Assembly (NCBI GenBank): GCA_903892355.1
Contig: CAITIE010000064.1
Coordinates: 124,001-188,000, forward strand
Direction: 5' to 3'
Origin: an uncultured Pirellula sp.
Lineage (GTDB): Bacteria > Planctomycetota > Planctomycetia > Pirellulales > Pirellulaceae
DNA: 64,000 nucleotides
Shown: piece by piece, positions 38,101 through 45,495 of the stretch
Layout: each line of letters begins with the position of its first letter
Numbering within the stretch: position 1 is the stretch's first letter
The notes under the pieces: model-generated
Database searches by the model: none
The model's input: only the letters and a program-made list of their open reading frames with translations
Told to the model about the DNA's origin: nothing
Translations under genes and position numbers: made by a program

Positions 38101-38782
38101 GCACGTCTAAATACCGTCGCTGCAACCTGGAGAGGACTTGCCACCGCGCTTCCTCGGCGGTCCCGGTGAGTGCATTGGAGACATCATGGAAATCGACCAA
38201 GTCGGAGGCTAGTTCTCGGTGCAAACCCGAAAGGAGCCTGGCCAGATCCATCCACGTTGCCAAATGATCATTCGCTGGTACTTCGAATAGCAGCGGTTGT
38301 AACTCGGCAGCCGGTGTCGCTCGCAATACACGCACCCACGCCATGATCTGTGTTAGTTCCGATGCGAATGGCAATTTCGCGTGGTACAGCTCCTCGGGCA
38401 ATTTACCGAGCGTGAGAAAACGAGGAGGCCTGAGCACAACCCGCTCCTTCGACCCTTTCTCCGCCAATAAGACTTGCAAGCGTCGGCCAGCCAACGAGCC
38501 TGGCAGTACCACCAGCATTCGATCCAGATCCCAATTCGTCCCGCGTCGATAATGCTTGAACAAATACTCCACGGCCGCGTGCACGATCGGCTGGTCCCAG
38601 CCCAGAAATTCGAGCTGGATCGATTTTTGCAAATCGAAAAGTGGGCGTTGGTCTCGGAGTGTTTTCTTACCAGTGGACATCGAAGAATCCGGTGCATGAA
38701 TGTCGAAAATGGTGGAGCGGTAACGAATCTCCCCAGCGTATTCACCCTTCGTGACACGTTTGGTCAACCGCCCCATTCCCAT
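32111..38782 (-). CDS. AddB-AddA fusion: double-nuclease RecB-like helicase/nuclease
   Basis: One 2,223-residue frame contains both halves of an AddAB-type double-strand-break resection enzyme. Residues 1 to about 1010 are AddB-like: an inactive helicase-like body, YSECPYRFYLRKIERA, and a RecB-family nuclease with GRIDRID then VWDYKTGD (D888, K890). The three late cysteines of the AddB iron-sulfur staple are missing; the equivalent stretch reads PSNKIRLDWDDYKGIV. A Ser/Glu-rich linker (about 1015-1090) follows. The AddA half has UvrD motifs: ASAGTGKT (K1113), ATTFTRKAAGEI, LLLDEFQDTS (1503-1507), VGDTKQAIYSWRGG, VMTIHQSKGLEFD and FYVALTRAR, then a second nuclease with ILDFKTD (D2159, K2161). 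The start overlaps the upstream helicase gene by 19 bp; ATG 38680 is an alternative. Confidence 0.92.
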   Translation of the reverse strand: MGMGRLTKRVTKGEYAGEIRYRSTIFDIHAPDSSMSTGKKTLRDQRPLFDLQKSIQLEFLGWDQPIVHAAVEYLFKHYRRGTNWDLDRMLVVLPGSLAGRRLQVLLAEKGSKERVVLRPPRFLTLGKLPEELYHAKLPFASELTQIMAWVRVLRATPAAELQPLLFEVPANDHLATWMDLARLLSGLHRELASDLVDFHDVSNALTGTAEEARWQVLSRLQRRYLDVLHEAGLWDVQSARRYALEHGEVTGIDHEVVLIGTVDLNQAQRRFLAAIAPNVKALVGAPESYAEGFDQDGTLRSEYWQNLEIPISEEQIHVRTTISDAADELAIQLAHLGSTHSPSEITVGVPDVSLVPSLQESLSRSGVPLRYGPGIPVRNTPPMKVLQSIEEYLIDQTMEAFSNLIRTFAVHDWLLEHGRMVVESESSQNAQNTTTTPPSSEIREPRTVPMPSRFLAAIDGYLAATLLRSVNVPEWPYAKGRAEFVATVEAIDAWLKPLREGKRRLSQWAEPWRQIFIELYGRSTVDRDQSDGNLIYRGCRAINEVLDRLAAVPSALDAEIDLTECLGWIHQQLHSVQIPPLVDDAAIEMIGWLELSLDDRPVLMLTGMHDGVLPESVNSDAFLPNRLRSELGLIDNARRYARDAYVMLTLLHTREHLEFIMNRLSSDGDSLTPSRLMMTVPTEKLAQRVTMLISDPEPSNVVIEGWKARHGQSNVPIPKPDPARRIHDMAVTDFKKYSECPYRFYLRKIERASAIDHLPLELDGGGFGDLVHKVLEGLITSDVAKSIDPKAISNWLNDELARVARRMFGSLQPPALVIQIEQAKLRFEEFAIHQANHARDGWEIKYIEHTVERGKGIRWELPAGIMEIHGRIDRIDYKEETGEYAVWDYKTGDTTDEPRKNHLASDGTWQDWQLPLYGKLISTLQIEDLSKVRFGYILLPKNAKQTRFITADFTLEEHAAAIQSAEELANRVLEGVFWPPSNKIRLDWDDYKGIVQRTVVRPWSWDLEEKLQAEAAERNGSELQTSDETQTSGEAHASGSEPESESGPNGTPSIASFQDSKLDVPHPLTERPHLLKKVPVPTRISVEPVLAEGVPPAEWFDPSMILASAGTGKTYQLASRAIRLLFTDQPLDSILATTFTRKAAGEILHRVLSWLADGCETEEGFKRLCDILQPMKITHETVRYQLSRLCSHLHRFRVSTLDSFYSQLAKSFALELKLPPGWTLIDPVQEEQVNREAITRMFDSIEYRHLRSLISQLSKGEAVRGVRAEIESVVADAYELYRQAPKEAWTRMHVPSAPSEERVNAALQVLELTSMVNNQQTKGKDKLRIQFLESDWEGFLTSTLALACLEDEPTYYNKPISVSMRDAVRVLSGYALTSALTYRRLQNEAAYQVLVEFDRCLREIKQTRRMVTFSDVAERLSQWMRATVEANRSKEVGQPVAVGDAVADGDVVAVGDVVAVGDVVAVGDAVADGDAAQETSDNKPNMQSIAHRMDCSVDHLLLDEFQDTSPVQWGIVKPFAEAIVENVNPSDGAKSFFCVGDTKQAIYSWRGGVSEIFESVGQQIKNVKDQKLTESRRSSSAVIDFVNETFRRLPEHDNFIGEDGKKKEDGRRHALVQQWLDRYFADHKTAKADLAGYVEFRNANVQENKDNEGLRSSPDLFKEVAERIAELHREAPHVTIGVLTRANRDIATIISRLRELGVEASQEGGNPLTDTAPILLVMSALQLADHPGDTLAHFHLKHSPMIRLWDESLQGDPNRLSANLRERLAAFGFGGLVSWLVNGIAEECTVRDQQRMQQLIEEAYRFDTFGQAQIHEFLDFIERHRMALPGESKVRVMTIHQSKGLEFDAVFLPTLDQAITRTTNDYIVMRPDRMSAPIGIMRSMNHQLLKYMGEAWQVAHAEMQQQKLGEALCLFYVALTRARQALYMYTSPSKTQKKRWGSVLHSIHASDPAAWEQPGTVIVERGKPHWYSTEVDGSSVKMHAAAASKIVEPRRVRVALAQGKPGAEKADWVAPSQLKERISSEIAALWKPEEVVGTVVGKLVHRWFEEVRGWIEDFHPTKKMLTNIASATLTQEEMTQLRLGQWIDKFMAYCESPEIRNALSRDRYSSWNQPQLLRLQVSTERRLLQLLDGALIRGVIDRCVLGLDGDRVIRAEILDFKTDQRGEGEDLGAWIESRKEVHAPQLNAYRRVLCRQFSLHPDLVQSTLVLLSENKVESIGNDF
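34359..34466 (-). repeat. Six in-frame 18-bp tandem repeats inside the AddA helicase domain
   Basis: Six consecutive 18-bp units, nearly identical, encode a hexapeptide repeat (VAVGDV, VADGDA variants) at about residues 1439-1475. It lies between the RRMVTFSDVAERLSQWM segment and the motif II region of the helicase. The units differ only at two or three positions. It keeps the frame and probably forms a surface loop. Confidence 0.95.
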
Positions 38783-40668
38783 ATGGAATGGTAGGCTCCG
38801 ATCGATTCAAAATAGGCGATCAAGCTGGCATAAAATTCGTGGCGAGCCAGAGTCGCTCCGTCGCCGATCATGATTAGCTTTCGCTTGGCCCGGGTCATGG
38901 CTACGTTCATCCGCCGCTCGTCCCCCAGGAAGCCGATTTCCCCGATGTCATTGGAGCGGACCAGCGTGATCAAGACGGCTTCTTTTTCACGACCTTGGAA
39001 CCCATCCACGGTATCGATTTCCACGTCGCGGTACCGGCAGCGGTCTCGGAGCCATCGAACTTGGGCGGAGTATGGTGCGATCACCGCGATTGCGTCGGGC
39101 GGGATGCCTTCTTCGACCAATCCTTCGACCCGTTCCAAGATCCATTGCCCTTCCTTGGGATTGAATTTGCTTTCCCCCTCGGGATCGATCTCTTCGTCCC
39201 AGCTAGCTCCTGCGGTATCGACAAAGGTGATGGGGGCTTCCGGAAACATGGTACACAGTCCCGGCGCGAGGTCCGTCAGCATGTGGGATGCGACACTCTC
39301 GTGGGCGCTCAATCGATCGTTGTAGAATCGAGTGGATGGGAATCGCATGATTTGTTCATGCATACGGTATTGAACTTGCAATCCCACAGTGACCGTATCT
39401 CCTCGCGCTTGGACCAACCGTTCCATCATGCTCGTCGCAAATCCCAATTGAGCCGCTTGGTTGGAGAGCACGGTCGGCGGTAGTTGGCAATGATCACCGG
39501 CGAGGATCAATCGCTCGGTCCGGAGCACGACAGGCCAGTACCCAGGTTCGGTGCTTTGACACGCTTCGTCGATAACTCCTAATGGAAACGTGCGATCACC
39601 GAGCACTTCGGGGTCGTAGTTAGTCGTCGCGCAGATCACATCGGCCCGATCGAGGATCGAGGCGATGATCTGTTTCTCGTAGGCCTTTGCATCCTCTCGC
39701 AAGCGACGCGCCTCGTACCGCAAATCCTCACGAGCCCCTGGAGCCGGTTTCCCTCGCGTCCATTTTCCAGATTTCGCCATCAATGATTCGGCTTCTTTGT
39801 GCATCTGCCGAACCAGCTTCATGGCCGGATCGGAATCGGCGAGCGCGTCCAAGGTATGGTGTTGCAGCAATTCATGCACGCGGGCCGGATGCCCGATGCG
39901 CACTGCGTGGACTCCCAGACCGATCAGTTTCTCGAGCAAATTGTCAACTCCGGTATTGCTCGGCGCGCAGGCTAGCACCCGCTCACCTCGCAGCACGGCT
40001 TGTCGGATCAATTCCGCGACCGTCGTGGTTTTACCGGTTCCAGGTGGGCCGTGGATGATCGCGAAATCCCTCGCGGAGAGTCCGAACTGGACCGCGTGGA
40101 TCTGCGACGCGTTCAAATGCTCGGCACCTTCTATCGGCTTTGGGAGATCGAACTGGGGTTGTCGTTCGCCGAGCAACAGCTCGCGCCACTGCGACACGCG
40201 CCCGCGAGCTTGTTGAGCTGCGGCCATGGCTACCAATAGCCGTGCTCGTGTGACTTCGTCGGCGGACAATTCCAATCGGAAAAAGGTTCCCTCGGGAAGT
40301 TCATCAAACACCACATCGATGGATTGAGCATTGCGAGCGGAGACGATCCCGTTCCCGACATCATCGAGCGAAACTTCGTCCGAGGCGACGACGGGGGCTC
40401 CCACGCGAAATCGGTTCCACGGTAGGACTTGGTTCGGATTCCGTTTCCCAAAGGTGACAATAGCGCGTCCACCCAGTCCAGTTCGGTGATCGATCACCAC
40501 GAGATGGGTTAACGTATCCCCGCGCGATTCCAAAGCTTTGGTGTTGGAGTTACCCGTCTGGGCGCGTCGGGAGCGTCGCTGCGCCATCCTGGCTCGTTCC
40601 GCCTCGGATTCGAGCGCAAGCGACTCACGCATGCGGTCGAAGTAAGCCTCTGGGTCGCTTCTAGTCAT
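38764..40668 (-). CDS. SF1B helicase of the UPF1/IGHMBP2 (SMUBP-2) type
   Basis: A 634-residue AAA-type helicase. An N-terminal beta-rich region (about 50-190) resembles the 1B domain of UPF1-like enzymes. The motifs are complete: I HGPPGTGKTTTVAEL (near residue 210), Ia CAPSNTGVDNL, II VIDEACQSTEP, III LAGDHCQLPPTV, IV VIAPYSAQVRWL, V DTVDGFQGREKEAV and VI NVAMTRAKRKLI. Bacterial members are little studied; a 5'-3' helicase acting on DNA or RNA is expected. Its start overlaps the MFS stop by 8 bp and its stop overlaps the AddBA start by 19 bp, so the two nucleic-acid enzymes are probably made together. Confidence 0.93.
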   Translation of the reverse strand: MTRSDPEAYFDRMRESLALESEAERARMAQRRSRRAQTGNSNTKALESRGDTLTHLVVIDHRTGLGGRAIVTFGKRNPNQVLPWNRFRVGAPVVASDEVSLDDVGNGIVSARNAQSIDVVFDELPEGTFFRLELSADEVTRARLLVAMAAAQQARGRVSQWRELLLGERQPQFDLPKPIEGAEHLNASQIHAVQFGLSARDFAIIHGPPGTGKTTTVAELIRQAVLRGERVLACAPSNTGVDNLLEKLIGLGVHAVRIGHPARVHELLQHHTLDALADSDPAMKLVRQMHKEAESLMAKSGKWTRGKPAPGAREDLRYEARRLREDAKAYEKQIIASILDRADVICATTNYDPEVLGDRTFPLGVIDEACQSTEPGYWPVVLRTERLILAGDHCQLPPTVLSNQAAQLGFATSMMERLVQARGDTVTVGLQVQYRMHEQIMRFPSTRFYNDRLSAHESVASHMLTDLAPGLCTMFPEAPITFVDTAGASWDEEIDPEGESKFNPKEGQWILERVEGLVEEGIPPDAIAVIAPYSAQVRWLRDRCRYRDVEIDTVDGFQGREKEAVLITLVRSNDIGEIGFLGDERRMNVAMTRAKRKLIMIGDGATLARHEFYASLIAYFESIGAYHSIWEWGG

Positions 40669-42013
40669 TCGGTAGCCGATAAAACAAGGCCAACGGCAGC
40701 AGGAGCAGCGACATCATCCAAAACACCGAGGATACAGGCCAACCCAACCCGGATGATACTTCGACAAAAAGCTGGTACAGGGGACCAGCCAGAAGGATTC
40801 CGACGAAGTTGGCAAAGTTCATAGTCGCGATCATTCGGCCTTTGATTTCCGCAGGTGGGCGTTGCTGCAGGAAAACTTGGAGCGGGATCACAAACACTGC
40901 TGCACCGATTCCAGCGAGGATCAGGAAGAGCAACGAACCGGCGTAACCGAGCATCGGTTTCCCCCCGGGGAGCCAGAAGCCGAGGATCAGCATCGATGCG
41001 ATCATGATGATCAAGCCTAACCGTACTTGCGTGGCCGCCTTCATTTGCTTGAGCACTAAGTTCGCGCATACCGCTCCGACGATGATTCCGATGGCAAGTC
41101 CGCCGGTCAAGACGCTCACGGCGCCGTCGGATGTTAAGCCCATTTGGATTTTCCCGATCGCATTGACGACCGGCATCACAATCCCTCCTGTGAGCCAAAA
41201 AACACTCGACACGACGATCGCGATCAGCAACGGCTTGTCCCGTTTGAACAACTTGCGAACATCTTCCGATGCGACAAAGTCGGCCATGACCAATTTCGCG
41301 TTGGGCTGAGCAGGTGGAGTTTTCCGGATCATCATCGAAAAAACAGTTCCGATCACCGCAACAGCGGTGCAGACCAACGAGCCGATCCATAGGCGGCTGA
41401 AGTCTTCGGTCCCATCGGGATTCTTGATGACCAACAGATCCTTGATGACTCCCGCGAGAACCACACCGAGAATGATCGCGAGGAAGGTGGACATCAGGAT
41501 CAAGCCATTGGCACGAGGCGCATCTTTCTTTTGGAACAGCTCGGGAAGAATCCCATACTTGCCCGGTCCAAAGAAGGTGCTGTGAACGCCCATCAGCAAC
41601 AGCACGCTCCATGTTCCCCAATCTCCGAGATCCCCATAAAAGAGAAACGCAAGGACAGCCAAGAGCGTGATGCCGATTTCAGCGAACTTGCAAATGACGA
41701 TGATGGAACTTTTGCTGTACCGATCCGACAAGAACCCGGCGTAGCTGCTCAGTAGCACGAACGGCAAACTGAAGAGAGCCGTCGCCCAGCCTTGGCGATC
41801 GCCACCTTTGACTGCCGCCGCCACTCCGGGAAGTGCCATCAGCAGCATCATCTGCTTGTAAAGGTTGTCATTGAAGGCACCGAGGAATTGGGTGATTGCC
41901 AACCCCCAAAACGATTTGTCCTTGAGCAGTTGGCTCTTGGGGGGGTCGCCAGCACTTTGGTCGTAACCCGCGGGTATACGGTCAGTGGTGTCCGGCGATT
42001 GATTGGAATCCAT
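40661..42013 (-). CDS. MFS transporter, LplT-like (lysophospholipid flippase type)
   Basis: A 450-residue major-facilitator protein with twelve predicted helices. The N-terminal FWGLAITQFLGAFNDNLYK and the first-loop motif GFLSDRYSKSSIIV are characteristic of LplT-like transporters, as is STFFGPGKYGILPE. In enterobacteria LplT flips lysophospholipids for re-acylation by Aas; here an Aas-like acyl-activating enzyme is encoded 39 bp upstream, which supports this reading. The first 30 residues form a polar cytoplasmic leader. It ends in an ATGACTAG overlap with the helicase gene. Confidence 0.87.
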   Translation of the reverse strand: MDSNQSPDTTDRIPAGYDQSAGDPPKSQLLKDKSFWGLAITQFLGAFNDNLYKQMMLLMALPGVAAAVKGGDRQGWATALFSLPFVLLSSYAGFLSDRYSKSSIIVICKFAEIGITLLAVLAFLFYGDLGDWGTWSVLLLMGVHSTFFGPGKYGILPELFQKKDAPRANGLILMSTFLAIILGVVLAGVIKDLLVIKNPDGTEDFSRLWIGSLVCTAVAVIGTVFSMMIRKTPPAQPNAKLVMADFVASEDVRKLFKRDKPLLIAIVVSSVFWLTGGIVMPVVNAIGKIQMGLTSDGAVSVLTGGLAIGIIVGAVCANLVLKQMKAATQVRLGLIIMIASMLILGFWLPGGKPMLGYAGSLLFLILAGIGAAVFVIPLQVFLQQRPPAEIKGRMIATMNFANFVGILLAGPLYQLFVEVSSGLGWPVSSVFWMMSLLLLPLALFYRLPND

Positions 42014-42052
42014 GAGACTATCCTGTGGCTGTCCTGCCGATCATTGCAGGAA

Positions 42053-43720
42053 CTATTGGTTTCCGGTTTTTTCGAGAGCTAATTGCTTGAGACCTCGCAA
42101 ATCCAATTTGCCGGTCCCCAAGATCGGGATCGCATCGACTGGGATAAAGCTGTCCGCGGATGGAATGTAGATTGCTGGATGGCCTGCGGCGATCAAGCGT
42201 TTGACCATTTCCGCAGGTTCGATGCCGTTGAGATTGGTGTAGAGAACGATCAGGCGTTCTCCCTTCTTTTCGTCTGGGACACCGGTTACTGCCACGGTCA
42301 TTGTTTCTTCGTTGCCACCCACCAGCGCCGTGATTTCCTCTTCGACTTGGATGTGAGGAACCATCTCACCGCCGATCTTTGAGAAGCGACTTTCCCGGCC
42401 TGTGATGTAAATAAATCCGTCGGCATCCACATGCCCCACGTCGCCCGAGATGTACCACTCTCCATTCATCACCTTTGCGGTGAGTTCTGGCTGATGGAGG
42501 TAACCATGCATGACGTTCGGGCCCGCGAACTCAAGCATCCCGGTTTCATCAGGGCCTAGGACATGCCCGTCATCGAGCGATACGGCGCGAGCGCGGACGC
42601 CCGGAATGGGTCTTCCGACAGACCCTTCGCGGGTTCCCTTTTTGGCTTCAGGGGTTAACGCGCGGTTCGGGGGAACGTTCACCGCGACGACAGGGCTCAA
42701 TTCGGTAGCGCCGTACCCTTCGATCGGTCGAACACCGAATCGTTCTTGGAATGCATCGGCGAGCGGGATCGGCATCTTCTCCGCGCCGACCACTACCACT
42801 TCGACGGTCTTGAATTGCTCCGGCTCGATCCGTTTGAGGAAGCCACGGAGGAAGGTTGGCGTTCCGAGCACCACGGTCGATTTGCTAGCCTCGATCAACT
42901 TAGCGATTTGCTTGGGTTCGAGCGGATTGTAGTGGTATGCACCCGACGCAGGTGTCGTCATCGCTCCCCATAGCGTGACCGTAAAGCCGAACGAATGGAA
43001 GAAGGGAAGGATCCCAAGGAAGCAATCCGAATCCTTGACCCCGATGATCGTGTCGAAGCCTTGGACGTTTGAGGCAATATTCGTGAGGGTCAACGGAACA
43101 CCCTTGGGAATCCCAGTCGATCCCGAGGTGAAGATGATGGTCAAATAATCATCGGGCTTGTTTTTGTTCAACTGAAAACCAGAGGCCAGCAGGGACTCCG
43201 GCATGAACTTGGTTTGAAGGTATGCCATGATTTTATCCGAGTTCCTGGCTTTGTCCTTCAAGTCCTCCATGTACACGATCTCGGCATCGAGTTTCATGGA
43301 TAGCTTGTCCATCACTTTGCGGCTTGTGAGGACGTGCTTGATGTCGGCTTGCTCGATGCAGCGATTGATGATCGACTCAGAGACCGTGTAGTTCAGGTTC
43401 ACGGCGACTTTACGCGAGAGCGCGAGGGCCATATTCACAACGACCGCGGCCGCAGTTGGTGGCAGCAAGACGCCGACATTTTTTTCGTCTGCCGAAAGGA
43501 CCTCGCGGTCAATGATTCGTTTGAGAGCCAACGTGCGCAGCAACAAATCGTTGCCGCTCATGCGTGTTCCTGCAGAGTCGTAGATTTTGATACCACTCCC
43601 TTTTTCGCGGCAGCGGCGGATAAACAATCGAGGCAGGTTCCAATCCCATTGGATCGGCGTTTGGCTAGAGGTAACTGAAGCGGTCATTTTCGTAGATGCC
43701 AGGAGAGAAGAAGACTTCAT
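42053..43720 (-). CDS. Acyl-CoA/acyl-ACP synthetase (AMP-forming), Aas-like ligase
   Basis: An ANL-superfamily adenylating enzyme of about 555 residues. The phosphate loop is IIFTSGSTGIPKGVPLT; EGYGATELSP (A5), GEWYISGDVGHVD (A7 region), ITGRESRFSKIGGEMV and the catalytic lysine in GTGKLDLRGL (A10) are all present. It resembles the ligase domain of Aas but lacks the N-terminal PlsC acyltransferase. It probably activates fatty acids for acyl transfer to lysophospholipid or ACP. ATG at 43720 (MKSSSLLAS) is used; 43687 is an alternative, and a GTG at 43744 is in frame. It is the first gene of the string ending in addBA and the SirB1-like gene. Confidence 0.89.
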   Translation of the reverse strand: MKSSSLLASTKMTASVTSSQTPIQWDWNLPRLFIRRCREKGSGIKIYDSAGTRMSGNDLLLRTLALKRIIDREVLSADEKNVGVLLPPTAAAVVVNMALALSRKVAVNLNYTVSESIINRCIEQADIKHVLTSRKVMDKLSMKLDAEIVYMEDLKDKARNSDKIMAYLQTKFMPESLLASGFQLNKNKPDDYLTIIFTSGSTGIPKGVPLTLTNIASNVQGFDTIIGVKDSDCFLGILPFFHSFGFTVTLWGAMTTPASGAYHYNPLEPKQIAKLIEASKSTVVLGTPTFLRGFLKRIEPEQFKTVEVVVVGAEKMPIPLADAFQERFGVRPIEGYGATELSPVVAVNVPPNRALTPEAKKGTREGSVGRPIPGVRARAVSLDDGHVLGPDETGMLEFAGPNVMHGYLHQPELTAKVMNGEWYISGDVGHVDADGFIYITGRESRFSKIGGEMVPHIQVEEEITALVGGNEETMTVAVTGVPDEKKGERLIVLYTNLNGIEPAEMVKRLIAAGHPAIYIPSADSFIPVDAIPILGTGKLDLRGLKQLALEKTGNQ

Positions 43721-43826
43721 TTCCCAGCATTCTAACGAAACCACTCGGTCTCGGGTTAGCGGTTCGACATTTTGATGGAATTGATCGAGAGGAACCGTTT
43801 TTCCACCGATTGTCGGCGGTTCACAG

Positions 43827-45095
43827 CTACTTCTTTCGTTTGAACTCTTCGGTCAGCTCGGGGACGGGAATTCCCAAAACGCCTCGTCCTTCCTGCAACC
43901 GGAAGCTGACGTCCTCGCGAATATCGTCGTTATCGATTTCCCAAAAGAGTTGCAGATCTTCCGCTGACAAGGGGACGTGCGATCGCACCAATCGCATACC
44001 AACCATGCGGGCTGGGTCGGTGGTGTACCACCACGGGCTGAGGGGCACGTTCGGGTCTGCTTCCTTCCAGTCTTCGTCGGCCGATCCCAATCGGGCAGCC
44101 GATCGCAATCGTTCGGGAGGATCTTGCCATCCTCCACCGCGAACACACCGCATGTCTCTCGTGGTGGGTTTGGTGATAGCTTCGAGCACTCCGAGCGATT
44201 TCCCTTGTTTGTCCCCAAAGCCATCGGCGGTGAATTGATCGACGGTCCATTCCCAAACACTGCCGTGCATGTCGTGCAATCCGAAAGCGTTCGGTTTCTT
44301 GCCTCCGACCTTTGGGGCGCCCTTGGGGCTGTTCTCTGCAAAGGAAGCGTGATCCTCGAGCTGGGCCGGGTCATCACCGAACGAGTAAGCGGTTTTGCTG
44401 CCGGCTCGGGCTGCGTACTCCCATTCGGCTTCGGTGGGGAGTCGGTACTGAACCGAGGTGATTCCACTGAGCCACTTCGTGTATTGCTTGGCCGCGTACT
44501 GAGTCATGGTCACCGCGGGTTGCTGTGGATCATCTCCATATTCGTAGGTGTGGCTCGGCTCGTACAACGGTGTCGGCACGGTGATCGCATCGCTTTGGGC
44601 CAAGTTCTTCGCCTTGCGCACTCCTTGTCTCGAAAGACGTTTGAAGATGTCATACGACTTCATGAACGTCTTGTACTCGGCCCAAGTCAGCTCCGTCTTG
44701 GCCATCCAGAAAGGCTCCGTCTTAACGGTGAACTGGGGGCCCTCGTCGTCAGCCCGCCCTACTTCGTCCGATGGGGAACCCATGACGAACTCGCCGCCGG
44801 GGATCGGGATCATCTCGAAACGGATGTCGGACGATTCGACGGTCTGGGTATACGGTACCATGAATGTCCCATCGGCAAGCTTCACGAATGGGCCGCTTGC
44901 AGGTTGTTCTTTGCTGATCCCTAAGGGGAGTGATGGAGCGTTTTCTTGGGCGAATTCACTCGCTTCGCCTGCTGACGGGACGAAGGTATCGTCGGCGCCG
45001 ATGCTGGCCGATGGGATCGAGCTTGAAACGATGGATCCCAAAACCATCCATGCCACTTTGTGCAGCTTTGCAATTTTAAGTGGATTGAGGGGCAT
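43827..45095 (-). CDS. Secreted SUMF1/FGE-fold protein without catalytic cysteine pair
   Basis: A 422-residue protein with a signal peptide (HKVAWMVLGSIVSSSIPSAS) followed by a formylglycine-generating-enzyme fold (about residues 100-350). PGGEFVMGSPSDE, TELTWAEYKTFM, YRLPTEAEWEYAARAGS, HDMHGSVWEWTVDQF and RCVRGGGWQDPP are the family landmarks. In true FGE the second active-site cysteine lies in a CRSAxR context; here it is LRSAAR, so sulfatase maturation is unlikely and a binding or other role is expected. A C-terminal extension follows. ATG 45095 is chosen; the frame continues to 45320 through repetitive, non-signal sequence. Confidence 0.85.
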   Translation of the reverse strand: MPLNPLKIAKLHKVAWMVLGSIVSSSIPSASIGADDTFVPSAGEASEFAQENAPSLPLGISKEQPASGPFVKLADGTFMVPYTQTVESSDIRFEMIPIPGGEFVMGSPSDEVGRADDEGPQFTVKTEPFWMAKTELTWAEYKTFMKSYDIFKRLSRQGVRKAKNLAQSDAITVPTPLYEPSHTYEYGDDPQQPAVTMTQYAAKQYTKWLSGITSVQYRLPTEAEWEYAARAGSKTAYSFGDDPAQLEDHASFAENSPKGAPKVGGKKPNAFGLHDMHGSVWEWTVDQFTADGFGDKQGKSLGVLEAITKPTTRDMRCVRGGGWQDPPERLRSAARLGSADEDWKEADPNVPLSPWWYTTDPARMVGMRLVRSHVPLSAEDLQLFWEIDNDDIREDVSFRLQEGRGVLGIPVPELTEEFKRKK

Positions 45096-45495
45096 GCACT
45101 TCCGTGCACGAGGGAGCACGGATGGATGTAGGAAGGGATGTAGGAAGGATGGAGAGAGAGACGGCGAGGTGCCGGAAGGAATTCTTTTCATTTGATGTTT
45201 GGCCGTTGCCAGGAGAACTGACGATGAATTAACGATGCTTTCAGCTCCTCCCAGAGTAACTGCAAACCGGACAACATACCAGGGTCGCAATAGCAGGGGC
45301 GCAGGCATGGTGCACCGCAAGCCTGGAGCGCAAGGCTCATTCCAGGTTGCAGTAACGACGAGGGTGAAGGTCCTAGATTACGGCTTGTGATTCGACGGGG
45401 ATTTGATAAATAGAGAACGAGATCGAGCCCTTTTTGGGAGGACTTTTTTCTTCCCTGCTTGTTTTTCGACCCTGCAACTGGAGATGCGTTGCCCG
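45096..45495. other. Divergent intergenic region with a short tandem duplication
   Basis: The 400-bp interval between the SUMF1-like gene and apgM must hold both promoters, but I cannot identify clear boxes. It contains a 12-bp tandem duplication (45124-45135 and 45136-45147) in a purine-rich stretch. A minus-strand upstream extension of the SUMF1-like frame crosses it, without signal-peptide character. Confidence 0.5.
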
